Made by a program: the position numbers and the translations under genes. This document shows positions 48,638-60,269 of a stretch of 64,000 bases of DNA, piece by piece. How positions within the stretch are numbered: position 1 is the stretch's first letter; each line of letters begins with the position of its first letter. The stretch comes from Ceratothoa steindachneri (taxonomy: Eukaryota > Arthropoda > Malacostraca > Isopoda > Cymothoidae). The notes under the pieces are model-generated. The model was not told the DNA's origin, searched no databases, and worked only from the letters and a program-made list of their open reading frames with translations. The stretch is from assembly GCA_963969495.1 (NCBI GenBank), contig OZ018321.1, forward strand, positions 195,465,126-195,529,125. The letters run 5' to 3'.

Positions 48638-49062
48638 TCTGCACAACTTTTCAGACACTTATAACTCCCCTCATATGTAGTCCTTCCACCTTGCTACTCC
48701 CAGTCATTAATTTACCCCACCATAGAAATTAATGGGTAAATTGTCTTTACCTGACTGACCATAATTCTGGTTCGAATATTAGACTTGCAAATTTTAAGTT
48801 ATCTCCATTTTAGACCTAAATTGAGTCGTTAGTTTAAATATTCTCTGATGATTCAGAATTTTTTCAGTTATTGATTGGCCCTCGCCAGCGGTTCTCTGTT
48901 TAAATCCGCACTTTAAAGAAAAATTAGGTCTATAAAATACAAAATTTGATAGTCTGAAAGAATGAATTTGTGAAACAGTGATATTTTTTTCCCCGATAGG
49001 AGAAATGTTGGAATAGAAATAGGGGTAGAAGACAGTAGGAAAAGAAAGAAGCATTCATTCTA
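48638..49062. other. No recognisable feature
   Basis: Contains a minus-strand 86-codon frame (48794-49054) without recognisable motif. Confidence 0.45.
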
Positions 49063-49500
49063 GACCGGGGTTGTCCAACTGTCTTTACTAATTAGCCAAA
49101 TTAGAAATGTATATTCACCGAACCAGAAAGGTAGTTAAATTTAAATTTTTAAAGATTTCAAAATGTGGTAGCAATTTTAATAACATATATAATTACAAAA
49201 TAATACTGTACGATTGACAGTAAAATTTAAATTAGACTTACACAAAATAAAAAAAAATCAATGTGATTTTTGACATGGCCTTCCTTTTATGATATTCGCA
49301 ACATCTCCTTTCTTAGTACTGGGCTTTATTCTAAGAATGGTAGTTAGATCGAAATCACTCAACCTATTTCTTTGAGCAGTTTTCATGTTTTTTATTCACG
49401 AAAAATATTGTTCTTAGCAGTATTATAGCAGCATTATAGTTTCCTAGATAAATTGGCGATTTCATTAAATTCATTTAAAGCGACGTGTTTTAGTCGTGGT
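49063..49500 (-). pseudogene. hAT transposon 3' remnant with transposase C-terminus
   Basis: On the minus strand 49270-49400 reads MKTAQRNRLSDFDLTTILRI, then KPSTKKGD, which resembles the C-terminal end of hAT transposases (..KTxxRNRLSDxxLxxLLRI). At the low-coordinate side the sequence CCGGGGTTGTCCAACTG (from about 49066) resembles the terminal inverted repeat of SPIN/Charlie-type hATs (CAGGGGT.TCCAAC). The remainder of the element is missing. I find no matching far end or target duplication, so it is a deletion remnant of a third hAT family in this window. Confidence 0.55.
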
Positions 49501-49608
49501 ATTATTATAATTAGGTGAGGCTGGTAGCGCTAGGTTGTGGTGGCTCGAATATGGGTACATCACCACTTATAGGGTTTGATCTCTGAGTGGGAAATGCAGT
49601 TGTGAGAT

Positions 49609-49680
49609 TATCCACGACCTTGGCGGTGAAAGATCCAAGTACTAATCCGACCTGATGCTACTTAACAGTGAGAAACTCGT
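49609..49680 (-). repeat. 5S-rRNA-derived sequence (pseudogene or 5S-type SINE head)
   Basis: On the minus strand the segment contains CTCACTGTTAAGTAGCATCA, then GGTCGGATTAGTACTTGGAT and CTTTCACCGCCAAGG. These correspond in order and spacing to the 3' half of eukaryotic 5S rRNA: GTTAAGCAAC.TCGGG (A-box/intermediate element region), GGTTAGTACTTGGATGGGTG and ACCGCCTGGG (C box). The 5' third of 5S rRNA is not recognisable. Several conserved positions differ (for example GGG to CTT after GGAT), so this is not a functional rRNA gene. The sequence on its 5' side is the 158-bp tandem duplication. Confidence 0.65.
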
Positions 49681-49994
49681 TTAAAGGGTATAAGGTGACT
49701 GGCGCTGACCTGAGGCTGACTCCATTTGTTCGAGCGAAGATAATACTCTCCCTCGACTTTAGGTTAGGTAGGCTGGTTAGAAGATCGATATAGATTACCC
49801 GTAGAAAAAGCAATTTCAAACGGCGAAATTCTGGACGTTTAAAGGGTATAAGGTGACTGGCGCTGACCTGAGGCTGACTCCATTTGTTCGAGCGAAGATA
49901 ATACTCTCCCTCGACTTTAGGTTAGGTAGGCTGGTTAGAAGATCGATATAGATTACCCGTAGAAAAAGCAATTTCAAACGGCGAAATTTTGGAC
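49679..49994. repeat. Tandem duplication, 2 x 158 bp, adjoining the 5S-like segment
   Basis: GTTTAAAGGGTATAAGGTGA begins at 49679 and at 49837; both units end GGCGAAATT(C/T)TGGAC. The single visible difference is at that C/T position. The unit contains TTTAGGTTAGGTAGG. Its left edge coincides with the end of the 5S-like segment. Confidence 0.95.
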
Positions 49995-50505
49995 TTTTTA
50001 TTTTAAGGCGAGGAACTCGAGTTGTTTCGGCGTAAGATGAATTCGAAAGCGGGCGTGTCCTGTATTCAGACGAGCCTATTCCTTATTTTGGGTTGGTGTC
50101 TTAACTGTCTGCAACTCCAATTGCCAGTGTGCATGTAATGCTAAAGTGCCCGTGACTCTGATTGGCTGAATTTCTGTAAGAATGTCTGCCTCGGTCTACC
50201 CAATATTGTATATACGGCGGCTCACACCGTGGGAGTGGCCTACCAATCAAAATGGAGATAGAGATTAATTTTTTCTCGAATTCCAAAAGATGCGACTTTG
50301 CGTCTCGCAGTTTCCCACTAGCAGATAATGGCCGATACTATCGTGTTGTCAGCTCTGCACCTGCTACCAAGCTTGTTTGAATAGCTGACCTTTTAGCGTG
50401 ACTGTGGAAATCGCTTTACATCGTTTTACTGTGTATGTACATGTGCACATGCAGGCTAGGATGTGAACGTCTCGAATTCATTCTTATCGTCTTGGCCTTT
50501 ACAAG

Positions 50506-50509
<4 letters not shown>
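49995..50509. other. No recognisable feature
   Basis: Mixed-composition sequence; 61-codon minus-strand frame only. Confidence 0.5.

Positions 50510-50575
<66 letters not shown>
50510..50575. repeat. (TA)n microsatellite
   Basis: Pure TA array. Confidence 0.97.
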
Positions 50576-50579
<4 letters not shown>

Positions 50580-51174
50580 TACATTGATTATTGTTATAGG
50601 TTCTTTGTTACAAAAAATATGCATTATTATTATTTTACAGAGATGTTACATATTATTTACACAAAGTGTTATTATTATTTATGAAAACTGCTTTGCATAT
50701 GCATATTTGTGAGCATGCCTGTTACAAACCTTCATATCATTCACTTGATGCTCACGTGTGAGGCCTTATTGTCAAACCTATTCCACTTTGCACTGCGGCC
50801 TTACAAAAGAATGCACTTTATAAAATTCAAGAAGGGAATGTTCTCTATGATAAGTTTTCAAAGATTCTCTACTTTGAATCTCACTGAACTCATGCTGGTA
50901 AACAATTTTAATTCAGTTTTATCTTTCTGGAGTCTGACATTCTGTTAGTAATATTTTCTAACAAAACTTCACATTTAATATATATTTCAAAGTTCAAAGG
51001 AAATTCTTCTTGTCTTTTTAGATAAACTCTGAAAATACACCATTTCACCAGATTTCAATTGTGCTATGAAAAGTCTAACTTGATAAGAACACTTGTTATT
51101 CACTCAAACATTAAGCAACCTAACTGGTCTTTTCCTTGCAAATGCAAATCAAGTTGAACTAACATTTTAATGAT
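50576..51174. other. No recognisable feature
   Basis: AT-rich, frames up to 79 codons without motif (50709-50948). Confidence 0.45.
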
Positions 51175-51641
51175 ATCATCATCATCATCATCACTAACTC
51201 TATAATTTAAGAAGGTAATTTTTTTGAGTATTTGAATAATAAATTCATCTTAGTTTTATTATGTCTTAAGTTTTCTTTAGCAAAGTTATTTCTGATCATT
51301 CTTTTATAATATCAAAATACAAAATAGGGAAGTTCAGAAATAAATATAAGTATTGAAATCTTTTGAAGTTTTTAAAACCCAAAGAATTACAAATGGAGAA
51401 TGAAGTTCAGAAAATTTATTTTTATATATCTTCTTCTATAATTCTATATTTTAGCAACGTGATATTTTGAACGGGGGGAAATTTAGTTTAGAGTTCGTTT
51501 TTAAAATTATTAGAATTGGCGAAGTTCAGAAAATTTATAAAAATTTAATCATGGCTGCTTTTTTTTAGATTTTAAATTTTAATCTTGGTAGCGAAGCGCA
51601 AGCTCCCGTCTTAAGTGCGATTGGCGAAGCTATTGCCTGGT
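51175..51641 (+). repeat. Dispersed repeat family GCGAAGC, copy 3 (full length)
   Basis: Begins with (ATC)n at about 51175-51192 then CACTAACTCTATAATTTAAG, includes AACCCAAAGAATTACAAATG, TTGGCGAAGTTCAGAAAA and GTAGCGAAGCGCAAGCTCCC, ends GCTATTGCCTGGT at 51641. Compared with copy 2 it has small indels. The first and last landmarks coincide with copy 2, which sets the element length at about 455-465 bp. Confidence 0.85.
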
Positions 51642-51740
51642 CTACTTAGAAGAAAAGATCATTCAACCATTCTTCATTTTCTAAAATATATATGTCGAGG
51701 AAAAGGCCGAGGGGTGGTTGGAGTTTTCCCCGACTCTTTT

Positions 51741-51743
51741 ATA

Positions 51744-51816
<73 letters not shown>
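51741..51816. repeat. (TA)n microsatellite
   Basis: TA array with one TG interruption near 51749. Confidence 0.97.
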
Positions 51817-51818
<2 letters not shown>

Positions 51819-52139
51819 TATTATCCCGAATGCGGAGTCGTCGTCGTACTACTCCTTATACTTCGTTCGACCCGTGTCAGGGAATGGTTTTATTGACTCA
51901 GAGTGCTGAGAGGTTGGCTACGGAGGGATTGGAATGAACTTTGCCAGCAAGCGAACCAAAGGAATATAACTCTGAAATGAGAAAATTAGTTCAATTTGTA
52001 AACTCATTATTAAAAATCTAAAATCTTCCTTTATTTGATTCATCCCTAATTTGATTAATAGGAGTTATTATGCTTGCTCTATTAACTCATAATATTAATT
52101 CAAATTTTATTATCTGGTTGCGTCCTAAGCTCATAAACA
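51817..52139. other. No recognisable feature
   Basis: Short spacer with no open frame of interest. Confidence 0.45.
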
Positions 52140-53370
52140 TACATGTAATGAACTAACGAACCGAGAACAGGAGAAAACTCATAAACTCAGAAAAACTGTT
52201 GAATAATTACTTATCTCTACTCTTATAGTGTCGAGCTGAGAGTTTAGTCGCCCGGAAACATTGTTATTTAACTTAATCGAAGTAGAAGACTCATGGCAAG
52301 AAGCTCACGTACAAACGGACTCAAATATGACGTATCATTGAAGTCCAACTCACTCCCCTATAAAGTTTTCTTGCCTTCAATAAACTATGTAATGAGTCGA
52401 GCGGAACTCAGCACGCTACAACATGTTCTTAAACTATCAAACTCGTTCGTGACTTTGCCCGAGGTCACTCAATTATAAAAATTATAACATAGCGTGAGTT
52501 GTGTCGAACTCACTCATTTGTAACGTTTCCTCAAATTAGTAACCTCATCAGCTAGTTCAATCTCACTCACTCATGAAGTATTCTTGAATTAGTATACTCA
52601 TGAACTCGGTTGAACGCATTTACGAAATTTGATCGAACTAGCAAATTTGTGAATTCGGTCGAACTTTGTAAGGTATTTTTACTTAATAACGTATTTTTAA
52701 CGTAGTTCTAACGTATATTTACCGACCAAACTCAAGGGTAAAACCAAACTTATTCGACTTCTAACATTTTATTGATCTATTAAATTCGTCACTTCGGACG
52801 AACTTATTCAATTATAACATTTCCTCTAACTAGTATACTCATGATTTAGGCAACTCACTCAAATATAAATAAATTCATTAGTTTATTAAACTAAATTTAT
52901 GAGTTAGAGCCGAATTCAATAGATTATAAAGTATTATTGAAGTAATAAACTGAGGATTTAGGAAGCCCACTCAATTATAACGTTGTATAGAACTACAGAC
53001 CTACTAATCTCATGATTTTGAAAAACTCAATTATAACGTTGTATTTATCGAATTAGCAAATTTATGAATTTATTTGACATCACTCAAATCTAACTTTTTC
53101 TCAAAGTAGTAAATTCATGAGTTCGGGTCAAATTCACTTGACTATGACGATTTATTTAACTAATGAACTCATGATTTACGAAACTCACCTACTCATAACG
53201 TATTGACCTAGTAAACTCATGAGTTTGTTCGAGTCAATGAAAACGTTTGCTCGAAGTAATAAACTCGTTAATTTGGTCGAACTCAATATATTATGAAGTT
53301 TTCTGGAACTAATATCTTCCTAAGCTCGTAGAATTAATTCAATTATAACATTTTGTCGAGATAGTAAACT
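52140..53370. repeat. Satellite K (AACTCATGA..GGTCGAACTCACTCAATTATAACG)
   Basis: About 1.2 kb of diverged units of about 50-60 bp: (A)AACTCATGA(A/G)TT, (C/T)GGTCGAACTCA, CTCAATTATAACG, TTTTCTCGAACTAGTA. Most recognisable at 52500-53350. Non-coding. Confidence 0.78.
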
Positions 53371-54300
53371 AGAACTTGTAACAAGGAAAGTAAGTGCGCA
53401 TCAACACCATACACTAATGAAACTACAAACCCAGGTATCTTCCCTACCAAGATGCTTTGATGGTCCTTAAATTTCCTCTCCCATTCTCCTCAAAGTATTG
53501 TTGAATGTATTCACTGTTGGACTTCTTTTCATCTAAATAATAAACCAAAAAATACTTAGTATAATGATACCTTTTAATACGCACTCCATAAAAGCCTAAA
53601 TAGGCTATTTAAAAAAAATCTAAAAAAACAGAGAGAAAATAAAACTTTTGAAGGAAATTACACGAGAAAAATCCACAAAAAATCTGTTCGTCTCACATCG
53701 ATAAGACCTGTTGTTCCCTAACGAGAAAACTTAATTTTCCTAAGACAAAAAAACAAAACAAAAACAGTCTTTGTAGTTCGTTCCCGTTTCAAAATCCGGC
53801 CAAATCTTCTTTTGTCTTTTTATTATTCAGCGAAAATAATAAAATAGGGGATTAAAAATATAATAGTATCATTTAAAGTTTTCTATTAAAGGAACCTAAC
53901 CCCTAATCTTACGGGATATTTCTCGCTTTCTTTTTGTTTTTCTCCTCTGCCCTTTCTCCGACTTATTTTTTTTTCTTATATGTGGGTTAGTTGGTGTTAC
54001 TTCGCTTAGATCGCATAAATAAAAGGATGGGGTAGAATTGAGATACTATCTTTAGCTCCTCCAATTCCACAGCTATTAACCCATGCCAGAATCCCTTTCG
54101 GTCGAAAATTTAATTGTCATGGCAACTAGAATGCACTAGAGGTCTCATTCGTGGCCTTTTCCATAGCCAAAGAGGTCGAAGAAAGACCCTTAAAAATCAT
54201 TGCTAAGCTCACCAAAAGATTTTTAGTCGCGTGAGAGTCTAGTCGCGGGCGACACTACATCTCACTATGTAGGTCGGTCCCCGCTTTGCTTTTTTTTGTT
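53371..54300. other. No recognisable feature
   Basis: AT-rich non-coding sequence with poly-A and poly-T runs. Confidence 0.5.
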
Positions 54301-55340
54301 GTTGTTGCAATAACATTGTAACTATTCGGCCGATTCTAACAAAATATGAGAGCCCTATGTTCTTTTACATTCTCTTTCGAATCATCACCTACACAACCTG
54401 CACCACCACCACTTACAACAACACCCTCACCACCACCTACAACAAAAGCACCAACACCACCTACACCAGCACCAGCTACAGCAACTACACCATTTACACC
54501 ACCCCCAACTACACCCCCACCTACACCACTACCACCTACCTGATCACCACTTATAACGAATACACCAAAAACACCGACACCTGAACTACCACTACCTAAA
54601 CCATCACCACTTACACAACCTACACCACAATTGCTTACACCAACTCTGCCGCCTACACCACCTACACTACCAGTCCCTACACCGCCACCACCTACACCAC
54701 CACCACCGCCACCACCACCTGCACCATCTACACCATCCCCTACACCACCACTACCACATTCACCCCCTCCCCTGCCTACACAACTTGCACCACTACCTAC
54801 ACAACCAGCACCTGCCCCAGCGCAACCTATATCACCCGTGCCTAGACCTACAACACCTACACCACTACGACCTGCACCACCTACACCACTGCCACCTAAA
54901 TCACCGTCACCTACATCGCCACCACCTACACCACCACCGCCACCTTTACCACAACCTTAACACCCTAGATCATCACCACCTACTGCCTTCCCCTACAGCC
55001 CCACCACCTACATCACCTATGCCATCACAACCACCACCTACATCAGCACCACCTACACAAACCTACACCACCACCATCCAAGGTTATCCCGGGAATTATT
55101 TTACTTTGGCAATAACATCATAACTATTCGGCAGATACTAAAGTCATTTGAGACCCTTATACTACTTTACTTTCTCTTTCGAATGATATATTTGCCAAAG
55201 TCTTCTCAAAGTTATCCTGGGAATTATTTGCCAATAACTTCATAACTATTTGCCCAATACTAACGAAATTTGAAATCCTTATCTTGTTTAACATTCTCTT
55301 TCAAAAGATATAATTACCAAGGTCCTCCTAATTTTAGTTC
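54301..55340. repeat. Tandem units of about 130 bp, first one expanded by a CCA array
   Basis: Three units share CAATAAC(A/T)TCATAACTATT, (C/G)CC(G/A)AT(A/T)CTAA, GA(A/G)A(C/T)CCTTAT..T, TTTACATTCTCTTTC(G/A)AA. They start at about 54307, 55108 and 55227. In unit 1 the text runs as expected to TTCTCTTTCGAATCAT (54384), then changes into the CCA array, and resumes at TCCAAGGTTATCCCGGGAAT (about 55078), matching TCTCAAAGTTATCCTGGGAA in unit 2. The array thus sits inside one unit. Confidence 0.85.
54390..55077 (+). repeat. CCA/ACC-rich array (CCACCTACACCA units) with long P/T-coding frame
   Basis: About 690 bp built from ACC and CCA triplets in 9- and 12-base units such as CCACCTACACCA. Phase 1 on the plus strand is open from ATG 54346 to the stop at 54958-54960 except for one TGA at 54541-54543, which would give about 204 codons of proline (about half), threonine, serine and leucine. 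Such composition resembles mucin-like or structural linkers, but pure triplet repeats give the same result by chance. No signal peptide, splice sites or flanking domains are seen. I call it a repeat, not a gene. Confidence 0.85.
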
Positions 55341-57224
55341 GTGAATTATCGAAAGTTTTGAAGGTCGTAAGGTCATAAATTAGTATAAATGAGAGCCCGC
55401 GACCTTGATCCGCAGACCTTGTCTACTTTTAAATCTTCTAATTTTGAGGACTGAATCTTGCTCTAATCCGGTAATTAGCAACGACTCCGATAAGGTCACC
55501 TTTAACTTTCCTCATGAAACAATTAACTTATCCATTCCGATTAATTTTTAATCGATTTTCTGACGTCGGTCCCCTGCCATCATAAGCCAGCTTGATTTTT
55601 TCTCTCCATATGGAAGTAGCATCGTCTCCATCAACGGTCGACATTAATGTCCACTCATAATCCGATTTCTATACCCCGTGTAATTAATTGATAATACAAT
55701 TGCCTTCATATAAAACCACTTATGCCACCAAATGCTCTACATTCAAAACATTCTATTGCGGTCTATTCCTAATAAAATTAGATCCAAAATATCGCGTTCA
55801 TTTATTTTGTTCCTTGCATTACGGGAGTTATATTTAGTGCAATTTTAGCCACTTTTGTTTTTTTAGTGCTTTATTAGCGTAACCCATTACATTAATGCCT
55901 GTTAAGTTATGCTTTTTGTAAATGAACCATATGAACACCTGAATTTTCATTTAACTCCTAAAGATATAGTTCATTCTCGCATAAGCGAGTTTAATTAAAT
56001 GATTGCGCAGCAAACATTAACTTAAAACTATGCTACGTTGGCTCATCCACTCTAGAGTGTAAGATTTGACTGCATTACACCATAACCTTTATTTATATCA
56101 TTCTAAGAGCAATATAAGTCGTCATTGTGATTAATTGTGATTCATTGTAGTTTCATCAGACTAATTTTGTTGCTCGTTTAAGCAAGTGATTTTAATGCTA
56201 TTTTAAAGCTAATCTTTGACTTATTAATTATTTTTCATAGTAGGATTGTTCTGTGTTCATCTCTTAATATATCTATAATGTATTGCATATTATTCATAAA
56301 GGTGAATATTCTTATAATGAACTAATTATTCCACGTGCATTTTCTCTAGATGTTAATCCATGTATTTATTTTTAAATCATGAGTTTATCGAAAATATATA
56401 ATTTCGGCCAAGTGTTCAGTAAAATAAATTTGATTTAAAAACAGAATTTCTCAACTATCGATAGTATAAAAACTATGTGGAAATTTACTATTTTTTTCTC
56501 CCAAATAAACTAACTACTACTATTTGAGTGAGAGTAAAGGAGGAAAGGAAAGATAGAGTTTACCCAAATCATTTATTCCGCAATAACTAAAAAAAATGTT
56601 TTTGAATCTGCTTTCCGATTCGCTTACCTCCAATACCCAGCGCTAATTGAATTCGAAATTTGAGAAAACCGCGTTAATCTTGAAGAAATTATAAACAACC
56701 AAAGATGAAAGATGCTAGCGTGTCAAAAAAGGATAAACATAAAAAGAATCTAAACCTACGGAGTTATTTTTTTTCTGCTCTAGTTTTGAGAGGAGTATTC
56801 TTTTTGTATGTTTTCCTATGATCAAAAAGAATATTATTAGACTTTGGTATCTGGGGCGAAACGTGGCTGTATAATGAATTTTGAACATAAACTGACAATG
56901 ATGTGTTTATCAGGCGTTAATGCCTGTATATATTCGTATGTGGATGCGTTGTTAGTATCAGAAATATCTAAGCCCATATTTGCTGTATTGCAGGTTGTCA
57001 TATGATTGTTATTGCCTACTATTTCCATTTAACATTTTATACCATTTATTTTATTTTTATTTATCTACCGTTTTTCTTGTTTACTTATATCCACCCTTTT
57101 CTTTCTTACATTTTTACTCCTCAACTTAGTACAAATTTCCTCCTTGGCTGTGAATTTAAAAAATTAAAATAGTAATTAGGATTTTACCATTATATAATCA
57201 CGTACAATTCAAGATTTGAATAAA
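55341..57224. other. No gene; GGGGCGAAACGTGGCTGT at about 56854
   Basis: AT-rich non-coding sequence. Near 56846-56872 the word CTGGGGCGAAACGTGGC resembles the GAAAC half of hammerhead ribozymes that often accompany Penelope-like elements, whose coding remnant lies just to the right; the other half (CTGANGA) is not in place. Confidence 0.4.
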
Positions 57225-57570
57225 CTATTTTAGAATTACACAGCAACACACATGCATTCCTTCACAGAACATATCGAGAAACAGACTAATTTGTCTTTGA
57301 AATTGTGATTTGGGGTAGCCATTGAAGCCAAAGAATTTGCTTAAGTATTCGAATTCTAAATGTAGGAGTGATAAAATTGTAGACAAGTTATATTCTATAT
57401 AGAGGAGAGTAAGGATGGCATTAATTTTGAATTTAAAATCACAGAAGCTAAAGAAACTTAAACCAAGGTTTGAAAAAGTGGGTTTTCGGTAAACATTTGA
57501 CGTGAATTGATTGTCTATGTGGGTAATATTCACGTCAAGAAACGATATGCTATTACTTCTTCAAGCTCAC
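57225..57570 (-). pseudogene. Penelope-like element reverse transcriptase fragment
   Basis: On the minus strand the frame reads ISFLDVNITHIDNQFTSNVY, then RKPTFSNLGLSFFSFCDFKF, INAILTLLYIEYNLST, FEYLSKFFGFNGYP. This is the thumb-proximal segment of Penelope-like reverse transcriptases, (P)FLDVLV....F.TSVYRKPTF.G.G.NF.SF....K...I.TLLHRAY..S....LH.EF..L...F..NGYP (family knowledge). The frame is open for 102 codons from its first ATG but neither the catalytic YADD block nor the GIY-YIG endonuclease can be found. A truncated relic. Confidence 0.75.
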
Positions 57571-58398
57571 AGGAAAATTAAATAATTGCTTATTTAGAAT
57601 TTAAATAATTGAGGAAAAGTGTACAATGTGACTTATGTCACATTCATGTCAATTATTTAAATGCTTCGCTCCACGAAATAAAAGAACACATTGTACAAAT
57701 TCAAAAGGAATACAAAATAGATAAATTTGCATCACAAAAAAGGAGCAAAATAGCGAAGGTATGCATAATACAAAAAAAGGAATACAAAATAAAGACACAA
57801 AATAATACCAACAGAGACTAAAAAAAATGTTTATAGATCAATCATTATCCCCCCAAAAAAATCTAATATACAACAATCATGATTATGAACACTGAATTTT
57901 AAAGAGAGGGCACATCTGCCTCGGTTGCAAGAATAATTGTAAAGTTTATTTACATACAAAAATGGTACATGTTTCTCACTTAAATTTATGTGGACATATA
58001 TATATATATACAAAAAAATTATAAACAATATTAGGCTCAAGTTTCACTTGACAGAGAATATACCGGATTTCGGCTTAAGCTATCAGCCATAAGATTACAG
58101 AGCCTTTTACGTACCGTATCCTAAACTGGAATTACTGGAGGAACACACTCCAGCGCATTAATCTACCCTTGTTGTTTTTAATATTTGATATATAAAGCAT
58201 TTTTGTGTACTGTCTTCTTATTGTACAGCTAAAGAGGTTAGTAGATACCGAAACTACATACTAAGTAATGTAACTAAACTAATTGTACTAAAGTCTGCTA
58301 ATGAGCATTGAGACAAGAAACAGAGCAGAAGGCGGCACAGTGAAGGCAATCCAGAGTAAGAAGACAAAAATAACGCCAGGGGGAAATAGTTTGAAATT
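57571..58398. other. No gene recognised
   Basis: AT-rich sequence with a short (TA)n at about 57994-58010. Plus-strand frame 57609-57821 is Lys-rich and without recognisable domain. Confidence 0.4.
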
Positions 58399-58466
58399 CC
58401 TGGCCGGGACTCGAACCTGGGTGGTACTGATTGCCGGGTAGATGCTCTACCATTAAGCTACCAGGC
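58399..58466 (-). repeat. tRNA-like sequence with good A and B boxes (SINE head)
   Basis: Minus strand: GCCTGGTAGCTTAATGGTAG at the 5' end holds a perfect A box (TAGCTTAATGG, rc of 58450-58460), and GGTTCGAGTCC (rc of 58407-58417) is a perfect B box. The 5' CCTGG pairs with the 3' CCAGG and the D and T arms fold, but the T stem has an A-C mismatch and the anticodon stem cannot form, so a functional tRNA is unlikely. The sequence continues into AATTTCAAACTATTTCCCCC, a non-tRNA body, as in tRNA-derived SINEs. Confidence 0.65.
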
Positions 58467-58907
58467 ACAGTGACTCAACTTCGCCAAAAGAGTTACCCTA
58501 TCAAACCCAGTACCTACCTAAGCTAGGAATCTCCAAGAGTTTTTTATACTATATATTCCTACCCGCTCACAATTTAAGGACTCACATTCCATGGCACATA
58601 CATAGAGAGAGCAAATACAAGTTTTGCGGGTGGTAACAAACACCACAGGAATTTCGCCATATTTGCTCTCTTCGATGCTTGTGTCCTTCCAATGTCCCAT
58701 TCTCTTACGTTTACAAAAACTCCTCTTTCTTGTCTCATTGCTTATTAGCATCAAAATTTTATTTCTCTTGTACTATATGCTTATATACTCTGCAATACAA
58801 GGCTTCTGCATCTTTCTTTCTGTCTTGAAAAGGTTTTGAAAGGCAGAAATTAAATATGGCGAAAGGCCTGTGGTGGATGTTACCAACCACAGAACTTTAT
58901 TTTCTTT

Positions 58908-58910
<3 letters not shown>
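58467..58910. other. No recognisable feature
   Basis: Frames up to 78 codons on opposite strands with no motif. TACCACCCGC/GTTACCAACCACAG words flank the region. Confidence 0.4.

Positions 58911-58959
<49 letters not shown>
58911..58959. repeat. (TA)n microsatellite followed by (GAT)4
   Basis: TA array of about 49 bp followed by GATGATGATGA. Confidence 0.95.
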
Positions 58960-58963
<4 letters not shown>

Positions 58964-59489
58964 ATGATGACTATTCTCCTCCTGACGCTAATTTACCAAT
59001 ATATCCATACAATTTCACTTTTTTCAATTTCACCCCATTCTGCCAAAATGTGTTAACCATGGTTTGCTTTTCTTGATAATAATTCCAATAATACTGTTAA
59101 TTAAAATTAAGATTATCGCAACATGCCATCCTCTTCGCTTCCCCTGTATCTCAATGTTTAAAAATCAATCAGTCTCCATCGCATCACATCACACAATATA
59201 CACCATTTCCGCTACATTTCACCACAATAATGCATAAAACTACTCACTTTAATCGTACAAACTCCACTTTCTCTGGAGTAACGTCATGGCCGTTTCAGTT
59301 TAAACAAAGTAACGCATACACACATAAACACATGTACATACACTTTCCGCCAATTTTTTCAGACCTACCTTCTTTTCTCATACACTTCTCTAAAAGTCAT
59401 CGCTTAACTCAGTATGCAAATAACTTTAGGAGAATATCTTTATGCAGCTACCCGGATTATCCATTTGGTTCCAGATACCTTATATTAAA
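58960..59489. other. No gene recognised
   Basis: A 95-codon frame (59230-59517, plus) of ordinary composition but no recognisable similarity. Confidence 0.35.
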
Positions 59490-60175
59490 TATACAAGAAA
59501 ATGGCTCTCTATTTTGATAGCTTTTACTGCATTAGATAGTTGATTTGATCTAGATAGGGTACTTGAAAGCTTTTTGCTCTATTTGATAAATTTTTGTGGT
59601 ATTTGAAATGGGATATGTTTTTTTTTTATTTTAGGATATATCTCAATGGTTTGTGTTATGTTAGTAGGTTATAGGATATTTGTCAAAGAGTTTTATCTTA
59701 TTTATATACTTTTGTCTTAATTTTACAAGTTTGAGTTTTTTGACAGAAATTTTGTCGTATTGTGAAAGATATAGGATTAACTGACTGTTTTTTTCTTCTT
59801 CTTTATTTTGATAGTGTTTAAGTTATTTAGCTTTGGGTTTGTCCCATTTCGAGTTTTTAATGGTATTTTAATATTTTTCGCTACTTTGATCTTTGTTTGG
59901 ATTTACGGTATGTGGTCTTTTTTGCTTTTATTGATAGGTTTCTTAGCTAATTGAGAGTTTGAGCTGGAGTTACATTATGAGAAGTTTTAAGGGGCTTAGC
60001 TGAGTTTGGTGATATTTTGATAGGTTTTAGTTATATTAATCCGGGTTTTATATTATAAAGTTTTTCGGGCAGTTTATCGTTTTGTTGTCACGTTTTAATG
60101 GGTTTTAGTGTATCTGCTAGGGGTCTGTTTTACTTTAATGGGTTTATAGGTTTTTATCAGTTTTCTGATGAATCT
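59490..60175. repeat. Degenerate T-rich repeat (TTTGATAGGTTTTAG-like)
   Basis: Words such as TTTTGATAG, TTTGATAAATTT, GTTTTAATGGGTTTTAG and TTGAGTTT recur about every 25-35 bp. Heavily diverged. Confidence 0.5.
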
Positions 60176-60269
60176 TGTTTGACAGAGAGAAGAGGACTAT
60201 TAAAAAATCATACCCTGGTGAATGTGTGGAAGTAAAAATGCATGCTATAATATCTCGCTATCTATCCCA

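Noticed and set aside
58399..58466. Functional tRNA gene
   Set aside because: A and B boxes are perfect and D and acceptor arms partly pair, but no anticodon stem forms and the T stem has a mismatch; a SINE head is more likely.
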